NCBI GenBank assembly: GCA_900555605.1
Contig: USLW01000037.1
Location: 1 to 11,155, forward strand
DNA from: an uncultured Clostridium sp.
GTDB lineage: Bacteria; Bacillota; Clostridia; UBA1212; UBA1255
Reading direction: 5' to 3'
DNA: 11,155 nt
The position numbers and the translations under genes were made by a program. Below, in pieces: positions 1 through 6,312 of this stretch (position 1 is its first letter; every line of letters begins with the position of its first letter). The notes beneath the pieces were generated by a model. The model was given only the letters and a program-made list of their open reading frames with translations, was not told the origin of the DNA and did no database searches.

Positions 1-485
1 CTGTCAAATTTCTCTGAAAAGCCGATATATCCATACCTATGCGTTTCCGGAAACGCATAACCCGGCACCTCTATCGATAAGTATTCCGCGGAGGTGGAAA
101 ATCCGAATGCTGTTTCTGCCTCTTCGATCCAAAGGCCGCCGATTCCTTCTGTAACAATAGAATTCGGCCCCGTCAAAAAATAGATGTTCTTTTGTTTATG
201 ATCCGAATACTGAATCACCTGCACAAAGATTTCATTCTCCCCGGTCCGGAGATACGCGGTGACATCCAGTTCATCCATATACCGGACGCCTCGGGGCGCA
301 CGGCAGGGTCCGGTCATAACGCGGCTGCCGTTGATCAGCAGCAGATAACGGCTGTCCGCGCAGATCCGCAGGCGGCATACAGGCATCTTTTCCGCCTGCT
401 CCGCAATCAGCACCTTCTTTTTAAAATACACCATCCGCGGATATACCGCCAGTTCGTTGTCCACCCAAACCCATTCCGCACTCAT
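1..485 (-). CDS. GH78-like alpha-L-rhamnosidase, N-terminal part (cut by window edge)
   Basis: Only the first 161 residues are in the window. The start is the ATG at 483-485, which overlaps the stop of the preceding enzyme gene in an ATGA junction, with GAGG 11 bases upstream. There is no signal peptide, so the protein should be cytoplasmic. The visible part looks like the N-terminal beta-sandwich domain of bacterial GH78 rhamnosidases: an opening WVWVDNE, then ADSRYLLLINGSRVMTGPCR at about residues 43-62 (the typical D-x-R-Y-x-L-x-x-N-G, G-P-x-R pattern), LDVTAYLRTGEN at 73-84, and YIGFSEKFD at 153-161, which resembles the end of this domain. GH78 enzymes release terminal alpha-L-rhamnose; the catalytic barrel would lie outside the window. 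A related family sharing this ancillary domain is possible. Coupling to the anchored enzyme gene suggests that the two products act on the same glycan, outside and inside the cell. Confidence 0.72.
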   Translation of the reverse strand, partial: MSAEWVWVDNELAVYPRMVYFKKKVLIAEQAEKMPVCRLRICADSRYLLLINGSRVMTGPCRAPRGVRYMDELDVTAYLRTGENEIFVQVIQYSDHKQKNIYFLTGPNSIVTEGIGGLWIEEAETAFGFSTSAEYLSIEVPGYAFPETHRYGYIGFSEKFD

Positions 486-2551
486 ACACGTCTTTTCCTC
501 GCTCTGTATTGATATATGATGATGACCGCAGCAGCAGCGGCAATTACCCCGCCGGATACAGCCAATAAGGCGATCTCCATACCAGACATCTCAGGCTTTC
601 CGGTCCGATCCTTTTCGGGTGTCTGAAAATAGTCTTCGATCCGCGATCTGACCGCAGAATAAGAATAGGTGAGGCGGCCCAAGGGTACGGCGCAGCCGGA
701 AACGTAATAATCCATAATATCCGCTTCCTGTTCCACACTGTCAGCTGCTTTGAAGTCAATCCAGAAATCCTCCGCAGTAATTCCCACGGCTTCAAAGGGC
801 ACCGCAATCTGCATGACATTGCCCTGTACGGAATAAGGTACATGCTGCACGCTCTCGAATACATACGCGCCATCTTCACTGACCCGCTCCAGCGACGTCA
901 GCGTATCGGAAACAGGTGCACGGTTCAGCACATAATGAAATCCCTCCCATGCCGCAGATGCCGTTTTTTGATTATCCCTTCCGCGCACGGAAAGAAAGAG
1001 GTTCATCCAATTCGACGCCTGGTCCTTCCGGGGACGGATGTCCGCTTCTGTCTGAAGGTAAAAATAAAGATATGCATCGTCGTGGGTTACGCGGATCTCC
1101 GTAATAAAGTTCTCCGCGGCAGCCTGCGTATAGCGGAGCGCAGGGCTGGCGCCGATATAATCCCTGGCCGTATTTTTCACCGCAATATTATAAAATACAT
1201 TCGCATTGCTGTCGGTAAACGCCCATTGCTCCGCACTGCCACTGACATCGATGCTTTTGCTTTCAGGAAGTGTGTAATTCACATCCTGCAGGACCTTTCC
1301 CTTGTATTTTCGGATACCATCCACCATCTGCAGATAGTAATTGTCTCCGTAGCCCTGACGCGTATAATCCTCCGGATCCGCGGACGCGTAATCCCGGTCC
1401 TTTGTCATTTCAATATCCCGGGACCATTCGGTATTAAACGTATCGATCCAGCCGTAGCCCTCTGCACTCTTCTGGGCAATCCATTCATTCCAGCCCGTGA
1501 TAAAGATCATCTGCGGGTCCGCTGCAATGGCATATTCCCATTGCTCCTGAAAATTTCTTCCCTCCAGAATATGCTGAACAATCCCGTTTTCCGGGGTCTC
1601 GGCAGAATATCCCCGTCCATAATACCCCTCCTTTGCGCTCTTCGGAACCGTTGCGCCGTAGCTGCACGGACCGGAAAATTGACAGACGGAAACATTGATT
1701 AAATTCGTATACAGATCCTGCGGTTTCGAAAGATTCATATAGGGAAAGCCCATTTCCTGCTTCTCCTCTAAAGGCCACTGCGGCGGCCGGATATAGAAGA
1801 AGTCCTGCAGCGCCGCGGCCACCTCCTCCGCCTTGGCAATAATCAGCGGTTTATCGTACGGGCCGTAGAACCAGAGCTCCGAATAAAGATTTTTTCTGTA
1901 CAGCGTCGTATACAAATGCTGTACGGCCGCGCCGCTGGCCGTATTGGTGTAAAACACAATTTGCGGCACTTTCCAGCCCGCCAGCCGATATTCCTCCAGT
2001 GCGGCCAAAATTTCAGGCCACACTTTGTTGTAATAGATGCCGTTGGTAACGTCAAATACAAGGAAATCAATATCGGCGGCGATAAACAGTTCGATATGCT
2101 TTCTGATAACATACGGGTCCGCGCTGTTATAATAGCCGTACAGCGGTTCGTTGAAAAAGTATGTCACGACATTGGGATATACCTCCGAATTTGTGTCGAG
2201 GAGTTCCCGGAGCGGCGCTTTCCGCAGAATATCGGTAATATCATATACTGTTTCCTGATTCTGCTGGCCGAGCCATAAAAAGTAGAACAAGCCCACATAT
2301 TTTTCCTCTTGGTAACCGGAGATAGGCGTCAAGCTCCGCCCTAACGCATCGGTTCCGGTAATTGCCGCCGTACTTTTTCTATTTTGGCTTACGGCGGAGC
2401 TGTTTTCGGCAGCAGGAATTGATTGCGCGGCAATGCTTCTGCTTTGTGCGGATAATAGGCAGCCGATCAGTACCGTCAAAAGAATCGATAAGAAAAGACA
2501 CAGCCTTTTTGTACGGTTCTGCCCAAACGCACCGATTTTGTCAGATTTCAT
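482..2551 (-). CDS. Exported, membrane-anchored GH99/WbsX-like protein with CBM9-like domain (subtype A, A1)
   Basis: 689 residues. The ATG at 2549-2551 is chosen because AGGAGG lies 9 bases upstream (2561-2566) and a signal sequence follows at once; the frame is open further upstream, but only inside the preceding gene. Layout: basic n-region and hydrophobic helix (about 12-36); a TIM-barrel-type region (about 83-417) with YVGLFYF (85-91), YFFNEPLYGYYN (131-142), IDFLVFDVTNG (161-171), RPPQWP (255-260) and TGWNEW (352-357); a CBM9/DOMON-like beta-domain (about 433-630) ending DIMDYYVSG...PLGRL; a membrane helix (about 658-680) and tail RARKRRV. Glu356 in WNEW and Asp167 are plausible catalytic acids by analogy with GH71/GH99/WbsX-like folds. 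Likely a surface glycan hydrolase, substrate unknown. WbsX relatives are often annotated as glycosyltransferases, but export plus a binding domain favours hydrolysis. LIGC at 28-31 could be a lipobox, though Leu-Leu after the Cys argues against it. Confidence 0.85.
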   Translation of the reverse strand: MKSDKIGAFGQNRTKRLCLFLSILLTVLIGCLLSAQSRSIAAQSIPAAENSSAVSQNRKSTAAITGTDALGRSLTPISGYQEEKYVGLFYFLWLGQQNQETVYDITDILRKAPLRELLDTNSEVYPNVVTYFFNEPLYGYYNSADPYVIRKHIELFIAADIDFLVFDVTNGIYYNKVWPEILAALEEYRLAGWKVPQIVFYTNTASGAAVQHLYTTLYRKNLYSELWFYGPYDKPLIIAKAEEVAAALQDFFYIRPPQWPLEEKQEMGFPYMNLSKPQDLYTNLINVSVCQFSGPCSYGATVPKSAKEGYYGRGYSAETPENGIVQHILEGRNFQEQWEYAIAADPQMIFITGWNEWIAQKSAEGYGWIDTFNTEWSRDIEMTKDRDYASADPEDYTRQGYGDNYYLQMVDGIRKYKGKVLQDVNYTLPESKSIDVSGSAEQWAFTDSNANVFYNIAVKNTARDYIGASPALRYTQAAAENFITEIRVTHDDAYLYFYLQTEADIRPRKDQASNWMNLFLSVRGRDNQKTASAAWEGFHYVLNRAPVSDTLTSLERVSEDGAYVFESVQHVPYSVQGNVMQIAVPFEAVGITAEDFWIDFKAADSVEQEADIMDYYVSGCAVPLGRLTYSYSAVRSRIEDYFQTPEKDRTGKPEMSGMEIALLAVSGGVIAAAAAVIIIYQYRARKRRV

Positions 2552-4316
2552 CACAGTCAGCCTCCTCTCGGTATTTTCCCGCAAACACATACGACAGCCT
2601 TCCCGGCGGTACCGCGTCTCCGGACACATAATAATCCAAAATATCATCCTCCCGTATAATGCTGTCGGAAACCTTAAAGTGCAGAACAAACGGTTCCTTC
2701 CCGATTCCGAGTACAGATTTCTCGATTTTCATCTGCAGCACATTGCCCGCTGCGCTGTATTCGGCTCTGCCGACAGAAACAAACGAAAATACGCCGTCGG
2801 AGGCAGGCCGCTCTACCAAGGAAATACCGGGCCCGGCAAACCGCCGGTTTACGGTAAAATGATACGTCTCCCAGGCCGGTCCATCGCAGCCTTCTATATG
2901 AATCCAAAGATTCATCCAATTGGTCTGTCCGGGCCGCGGGCCTGAAAGCGGACGGTCCGTGCGCATGTAAAAAAAGAGCGCCTGCGCATCCTGTGCAATT
3001 CGGATCTCCCGAATAAAGTTTTCCGGCGCCGGAAGCGTATAGCGCAGCAGCGGACTGGCGCCGATATAATCCCTGGCGGGTTTTGCCACAGCGATATTTT
3101 CGTATCTATCCGATACGGTCTCCCATTGCTCCGGCGCCCCGTAAATATCGATGGTCTGAAAACAGCGGCCGCCATCTTCAGCCTGCTCCGGGGCTGCCGC
3201 TCCGGAGGTCCGTCCCAGCCGGAACCGCCGGATTCCGCCGGCCATCTGCAAATAATAACAATCTCCGTATCCCTGCATGGAATAATCATTGACATTCGCC
3301 GAGGCATAGCAGGGCGCCTTTGTCATTTCAATGTCCCGCGACCATTCCGTATCAAACGTATCGATCCAACCGTAGCCTTCCGCGCTCTTTTGCGCAATCC
3401 ACTCATTCCAGCCTGTAATAAACACAATATCCGGATCAGCAGCAAGGGCGTTTTCCCATTGCTCCTGAAAATTTCTGCCTTCCTCAATATTTCGTACATT
3501 TCCCGACTCCGGCGTATGCAGCGAATATCCTCTCCCGTAGAATTGATCTGCTGCTGTCAGCTGTTTCGTCTTTCCAAAGCTGCAGGGACCCGCAAATTGG
3601 CTAACGGACACGTTCATCAGATCCGTATATAGGTCCTGGGGCTTTGCGATGTTCATATAGGGAAATCCGTCCTCCTGTTTTTCCTCCAGAGGCCACTGCG
3701 GCGGCCGAATATGAAAGAAATCCGCCAGCTCCGACGGAAGCCCGTTTTTATCCGCAATGATCAGCGGCTTGTCATAGGGGCCCCGGAACCAAAGCTCCGG
3801 ATACAGATTTCTCCCGTATATCGCATCATAAAAATGACGGACAGTCTGCTGAGAATGCGAATTTGTAAAAAATACGAATTGCGGCGCTTTCCATCCCGCT
3901 GTCCGGTATTCCTCCAGAAGCGCCAGCAGCAGCGGCCAGACCTGATCGTAATAGATTCCATTTGTAACATCAAACGCTAAAAAGTCAATATCCGCCGCGA
4001 TCAAAAGCTCAACGTGCTTTCTCAGCACCCAAGGATCCGCCATATTATAATATCCGAACAGCGGCTCGTTAAAAAAATACGTATCCACATTGGGATACGC
4101 TTCCGACGCCGTATCCAGCAGCGCCTCCTGCGTATCCCGCCGTAAAATATCCGTAATATCATATACGCTCTTCTGATTCTGCTGCCCGAGCCATAAAAAA
4201 TAGAACAGACCCACAAAGCCTTGTTTTTCAGGCCTGTTGGGGCCACAGACCGGAAGTCTGCGGCCGAAACGATCTGCACCCGTAAGCCTGCATAACATAT
4301 TCTGATGTTTATTCAT
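2541..4316 (-). CDS. GH99/WbsX-like protein without export signal, CBM9-like domain (subtype A, A2)
   Basis: 591 residues. The start at 4314-4316 is the earliest possible: an in-frame TGA directly precedes the ATG. GGTGAT, complementary to the 16S 3' end, lies 5 bases upstream. The protein is a close paralogue of the next gene's product, sharing WPLEEKQ-x-GFPYMN (about 208-222), SQFAGPCSFG (239-248) and TGWNEWIAQKSAEGYGWIDT (301-320). Glu305 and Asp116 are the candidate catalytic acids; RPPQWP is at 204-209 and the CBM9-like domain at about 387-580. It lacks both the signal peptide and the C-terminal membrane helix, ending in an acidic, soluble tail. It has eight cysteines against three in the mature anchored paralogue, which fits a cytosolic location. 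It overlaps the next gene by 11 bases and follows the lectin gene by 59. Likely acts on imported oligosaccharides related to those cut by the anchored form. Activity is inferred. Confidence 0.85.
   Translation of the reverse strand: MNKHQNMLCRLTGADRFGRRLPVCGPNRPEKQGFVGLFYFLWLGQQNQKSVYDITDILRRDTQEALLDTASEAYPNVDTYFFNEPLFGYYNMADPWVLRKHVELLIAADIDFLAFDVTNGIYYDQVWPLLLALLEEYRTAGWKAPQFVFFTNSHSQQTVRHFYDAIYGRNLYPELWFRGPYDKPLIIADKNGLPSELADFFHIRPPQWPLEEKQEDGFPYMNIAKPQDLYTDLMNVSVSQFAGPCSFGKTKQLTAADQFYGRGYSLHTPESGNVRNIEEGRNFQEQWENALAADPDIVFITGWNEWIAQKSAEGYGWIDTFDTEWSRDIEMTKAPCYASANVNDYSMQGYGDCYYLQMAGGIRRFRLGRTSGAAAPEQAEDGGRCFQTIDIYGAPEQWETVSDRYENIAVAKPARDYIGASPLLRYTLPAPENFIREIRIAQDAQALFFYMRTDRPLSGPRPGQTNWMNLWIHIEGCDGPAWETYHFTVNRRFAGPGISLVERPASDGVFSFVSVGRAEYSAAGNVLQMKIEKSVLGIGKEPFVLHFKVSDSIIREDDILDYYVSGDAVPPGRLSYVFAGKYREEADCDEI
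2561..2566 (-). promoter_or_regulatory. Ribosome binding site deciding the start of A1
   Basis: AGGAGG on the minus strand, 9 bases before the ATG at 2549-2551. It lies inside the end of the upstream paralogue's coding sequence, so translation of A1 can be re-initiated by ribosomes finishing A2. It argues against the longer open frame that extends to 2689. Confidence 0.8.
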
Positions 4317-4332
4317 TCAAAATCACCGTGCC

Positions 4333-4354
4333 AGCCTCTGCCTCCGCAAAGGCT
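4333..4354 (-). other. Intercistronic hairpin between the lectin and A2 genes
   Basis: On the minus-strand RNA, AGCCUUUGC and GCAGAGGCU form a 9-base-pair stem with one G-U pair and the four-base loop GGAG. On the other strand the same position is a C-A mismatch, so the fold suits the operon transcript. No U-run follows, so it is not a standard intrinsic terminator. It lies 17 bases before the A2 start and could set mRNA processing or stability, lowering or separating downstream expression relative to the lectin gene. Confidence 0.45.
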
Positions 4355-4375
4355 TCCTTTCATGGGGAAGACATC

Positions 4376-6097
4376 TTATTGCGCGGAAATCCGCCGCCGT
4401 TTCCGAAGAATGAATCCATACAGTACGCCTGCCGTCGTCAGGCCGAAGGCCATCGCAAACAGCGCCGTGCAGTCACCTGTAACCGGAATTTCAACCGTGC
4501 CGTAAACGGCAATATCAGACACCTCATATGCACAGCCGGAAGAAAGGAACCCGAGATTCTGATCATGGCCTGCGGTAAAGCATTCCAAGGCTTCCGGAAT
4601 TTCTACGGTAAGCGCGAGTTTTCCGTCGAGCCACAGTGTGACCTTCAATCCCTCTTTTTCCACTTTAAAATCAAATTCCGTTCCCTTTGATAATCTAAGC
4701 CCGATACCGTCCATCAGATCCTTCATATTATCGTCCTTGAACTCTACCCGGACATCCCAATCCTTTGTAATCACCAGCTGGCAGTTCTTTCCGCTTTCCG
4801 GATCTGCGCCGATAATAAGCCGGATGCCGTGATAAGGCTCGGTACCGATATCTGTAATCTTCACATGTCCTTCATATATGTAATGATCCGTAAGGCCCGG
4901 AATCGTAAGCATGGAACGATTGATATCCGATACAGAGGCGCTTGTGATGCTGCCGCCTGTATAAAGGTTCTCCCGAGTTTCACCGGGATCCGTTTCCTTC
5001 GGCGGATCTATCGGGTCGGTCTCTGCCGGAGGCGTGATATCATTCCGGTATACCGCAAGATTGCTGGCTTCAAAATGGCAGTCAGAGGACTGGAAGCCAA
5101 GATTGGAGGCGCTGCCCTCCGTAAATGCATCCAATGCTTCCGGAACCAGAATGGAAACTACAAATTCTCCATTCATCAGATAAGTCAGCCGCTGCCCCTC
5201 CCGGATGATTTCAAAATCAAACTCATAGCCGGCTGTCAGCGGGGTGGTATTAAATTGCATGCTCATGCTATCTCCCTTAAAATCAAACGCGGTTCCTGCC
5301 GCCATGGCTACGATATTTGTCATCATTTCCTCTGAATCATAGCCGTTGATAAATCGCACGCCGTTCCATCCGTTTCCTGCCATGGATATAATTTTGATAT
5401 GACCTTTAAACGTATAGTTTTTTGTCAGCTCCGGAATATTCAGCATCGTAACATTGGTCGTTTCGCTTCCATTTGTTACAGTACCGCCCGTATAAAGATT
5501 CGGACCTGGTTTCGCCTCTGCTGCCTCCGCGCATTGTACCGAAATTTCCGAAACCTCAAATCTGCAGCCGGAGCTGGTAAAGCCTAAATTCCGGTTGTTT
5601 CCCTGCACAAACGCATCATATTCGCCGTCATCCGGGATTTCGAGCTCCAGAATCAATGCCTCATCCATATAAAAGGTTACCTTCTGTCCGGCTCTGATAA
5701 TTTTAAAAGAAAAGATCAGGCCATCGCTCAGTGCCGGAGACTGCTCGATAATTTCCGTTCCATTGATGTTATTTTTGCCTTTGAACTCAATCCGCGTCCC
5801 GATCTCTTTTGTTACTACGAGCTCACTGCTGCTGCTTCCGTCAGAGCCGATTACAAATCGGATTCCGTTATAGCCCTTTGGCCCGATCTCCACAATTTTC
5901 ACCTTGCCCTGAAAGGTAAAATTCTTCGTCAGTCCCGGAACCGAGATCAACTGGGTATGTGAGTCTGCAATTTCATTCTGTGTGACCGTGCCGCCGGTAT
6001 AGAGATTCTCCTCTGCCGCGGACACTGCCGCGATGCCGGTGAGCAGGCAGAGCGCCAGTAGCAGGGCGCCGGTCTTTTTCATAAGCTTTTGAAGCAT
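4376..6097 (-). CDS. Secreted three-repeat lectin-like surface protein with sortase-type signal
   Basis: 573 residues. The ATG at 6095-6097 is chosen because AGGAGG (6106-6111) lies 8 bases upstream and a good signal peptide follows (MKK, hydrophobic stretch, cleavage near VSAA at 25-28). The open frame continues to 6271, but that part runs through the promoter region. Three repeats follow at about residues 31-188, 200-350 and 377-532. Each begins NLYTGG, has a GHVKI-like strand and an NG(I/V)R block, and ends NLGF-x-SS-x-C-x-(F/Y)E. A linker rich in Pro, Thr, Asp and Glu (351-376) separates repeats 2 and 3. The end has IPVTGD (537-542), a hydrophobic helix and RKRRR, the layout of an LPXTG-class wall-sorting signal with Ile for Leu. 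The repeats look like concanavalin A/LamG-type beta-sandwiches with no visible catalytic motif, so glycan binding is the likely role. First gene of its operon and divergent from the AraC-type regulator. Confidence 0.78.
   Translation of the reverse strand: MLQKLMKKTGALLLALCLLTGIAAVSAAEENLYTGGTVTQNEIADSHTQLISVPGLTKNFTFQGKVKIVEIGPKGYNGIRFVIGSDGSSSSELVVTKEIGTRIEFKGKNNINGTEIIEQSPALSDGLIFSFKIIRAGQKVTFYMDEALILELEIPDDGEYDAFVQGNNRNLGFTSSGCRFEVSEISVQCAEAAEAKPGPNLYTGGTVTNGSETTNVTMLNIPELTKNYTFKGHIKIISMAGNGWNGVRFINGYDSEEMMTNIVAMAAGTAFDFKGDSMSMQFNTTPLTAGYEFDFEIIREGQRLTYLMNGEFVVSILVPEALDAFTEGSASNLGFQSSDCHFEASNLAVYRNDITPPAETDPIDPPKETDPGETRENLYTGGSITSASVSDINRSMLTIPGLTDHYIYEGHVKITDIGTEPYHGIRLIIGADPESGKNCQLVITKDWDVRVEFKDDNMKDLMDGIGLRLSKGTEFDFKVEKEGLKVTLWLDGKLALTVEIPEALECFTAGHDQNLGFLSSGCAYEVSDIAVYGTVEIPVTGDCTALFAMAFGLTTAGVLYGFILRKRRRISAQ
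4379..4489 (-). other. Sortase-type cell-wall sorting signal
   Basis: Residues 537-573: IPVTGD, about 20 hydrophobic residues, then RKRRRISAQ. This is the three-part layout of LPXTG-class signals, with Ile at the first position; cleavage would fall between Thr540 and Gly541. The anchored enzymes of the window have a membrane helix but no such motif. If the variant motif is not recognised by a sortase, the segment would simply be a membrane anchor. Confidence 0.65.
4502..4969 (-). repeat. Lectin-like repeat 3
   Basis: Residues 377-532, after the acidic Pro/Thr linker. Contains NLYTGGSIT, GHVKI, HGIRLIIG, VEFKDD, IPEALECFTAG and NLGFLSSGCAYEVS. It is the repeat closest to the wall anchor. Confidence 0.8.
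5048..5500 (-). repeat. Lectin-like repeat 2
   Basis: Residues 200-350. Contains NLYTGGTVT, GHIKI, NGVRFING, FDFKGD, VPEALDAFTEG and NLGFQSSDCHFEAS. It is the most divergent in the middle, with a Met-rich stretch (MMTNIVAMAAG) where the other two have a VVTK/VITK strand, suggesting altered ligand contacts. Confidence 0.8.
5534..6007 (-). repeat. Lectin-like repeat 1
   Basis: Residues 31-188 of the surface protein. Contains NLYTGGTVT, GKVKI, NGIRFVIG, IEFKGK and NLGFTSSGCRFEVS. The repeats align with each other at the protein level but have clearly diverged at the DNA level, so the triplication is old. Confidence 0.8.
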
Positions 6098-6105
6098 TCT
6101 GAATT

Positions 6106-6111
6106 CCTCCT
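6106..6111 (-). promoter_or_regulatory. Ribosome binding site deciding the start of the lectin-like gene
   Basis: AGGAGG on the minus strand, 8 bases before the ATG at 6095-6097. It rejects the upstream in-frame start at 6271, which lies beyond the predicted promoter. Confidence 0.85.
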
Positions 6112-6121
6112 GTCTGAAAAT

Positions 6122-6135
6122 GGTTTTTTGAAACC
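6122..6135 (-). other. Short inverted repeat in the lectin-gene leader
   Basis: GGTTT and AAACC separated by four bases, between the predicted transcription start of the lectin operon and its ribosome binding site. It could be a leader hairpin or an operator half-site pair. A 5-base stem of this kind can also occur by chance. Confidence 0.25.
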
Positions 6136-6147
6136 TGGTATATTTGT

Positions 6148-6176
6148 AGTATAACATTGCGGAGAGCGTGATATAA
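6148..6176 (-). promoter_or_regulatory. Predicted extended -10 promoter of the lectin-led operon
   Basis: On the minus strand, TGTTATACT gives an extended -10 (TGn before TATACT at 6148-6153). The hexamer 17 bases upstream, TTATAT at 6171-6176, matches the -35 consensus poorly (2 of 6). A good -10 with a weak -35 is what an activator-dependent promoter would show, in keeping with the divergent AraC-type gene. The predicted leader is about 40 bases. Confidence 0.5.
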
Positions 6177-6231
6177 TACATTCCGTCATCACAAATCAGA
6201 CATTTTTTGACCTCCGGCTTCAGATTCATTC

Positions 6232-6261
6232 TTGACACAGCTTTCAGGCTGCCTATATAAT
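6232..6261 (+). promoter_or_regulatory. Consensus sigma-A promoter of the AraC-type gene
   Basis: A perfect TTGACA (6232-6237) and a perfect TATAAT (6256-6261) separated by 18 bases, 51 bases upstream of the regulator's ATG. Transcription would start near 6268. This is the best promoter in the window and suggests steady basal expression of the regulator. Confidence 0.85.
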
Positions 6262-6271
6262 AAATCTGCAC

Positions 6272-6287
6272 ATCCGTAAAAGCGGAT
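6272..6287 (+). other. Inverted repeat just downstream of the regulator's predicted start site
   Basis: ATCCG, six bases, then CGGAT: a perfect 5-base inverted repeat only a few bases after the predicted transcription start. It could be a leader hairpin or a site for autoregulation by roadblock. No U-run typical of a terminator follows. Confidence 0.3.
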
Positions 6288-6312
6288 TAAAAACGATGGG
6301 TGGTTCTCGTAC

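Larger units (their letters stand above)
6098..6312. promoter_or_regulatory. Divergent intergenic control region (215 bases)
   Basis: The only sizeable non-coding gap. It separates the AraC-type gene (plus strand) from the lectin-led operon (minus strand) and holds a predicted promoter for each, plus two short inverted repeats in the predicted leaders (6122-6135 and 6272-6287). AraC-family regulators often control a divergent operon from such a region, so the operators are expected here. I could not define direct-repeat half-sites by eye. Confidence 0.7.

Noticed and set aside
842..1702. Long plus-strand open frame of 286 codons
   Set aside because: It lies wholly antisense to the well-supported A1 gene, its translation has no recognisable domain, and no ribosome binding site was seen. 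It is a shadow of codon bias.
2552..2689. N-terminal extension of A1
   Set aside because: It lies inside A2 coding sequence. AGGAGG at 2561-2566 and the signal sequence mark the start at 2551.
482..4316. Glycosyltransferase role, as in the WbsX annotation
   Set aside because: Signal peptides, surface anchors, a carbohydrate-binding-type domain, a rhamnosidase neighbour and an AraC-type regulator favour degradation. A synthetic role cannot be fully excluded for the cytosolic copies.
6098..6271. N-terminal extension of the lectin-like protein
   Set aside because: It would translate the promoter region and bury the signal peptide. The ribosome binding site at 6106-6111 sets the start at 6097.
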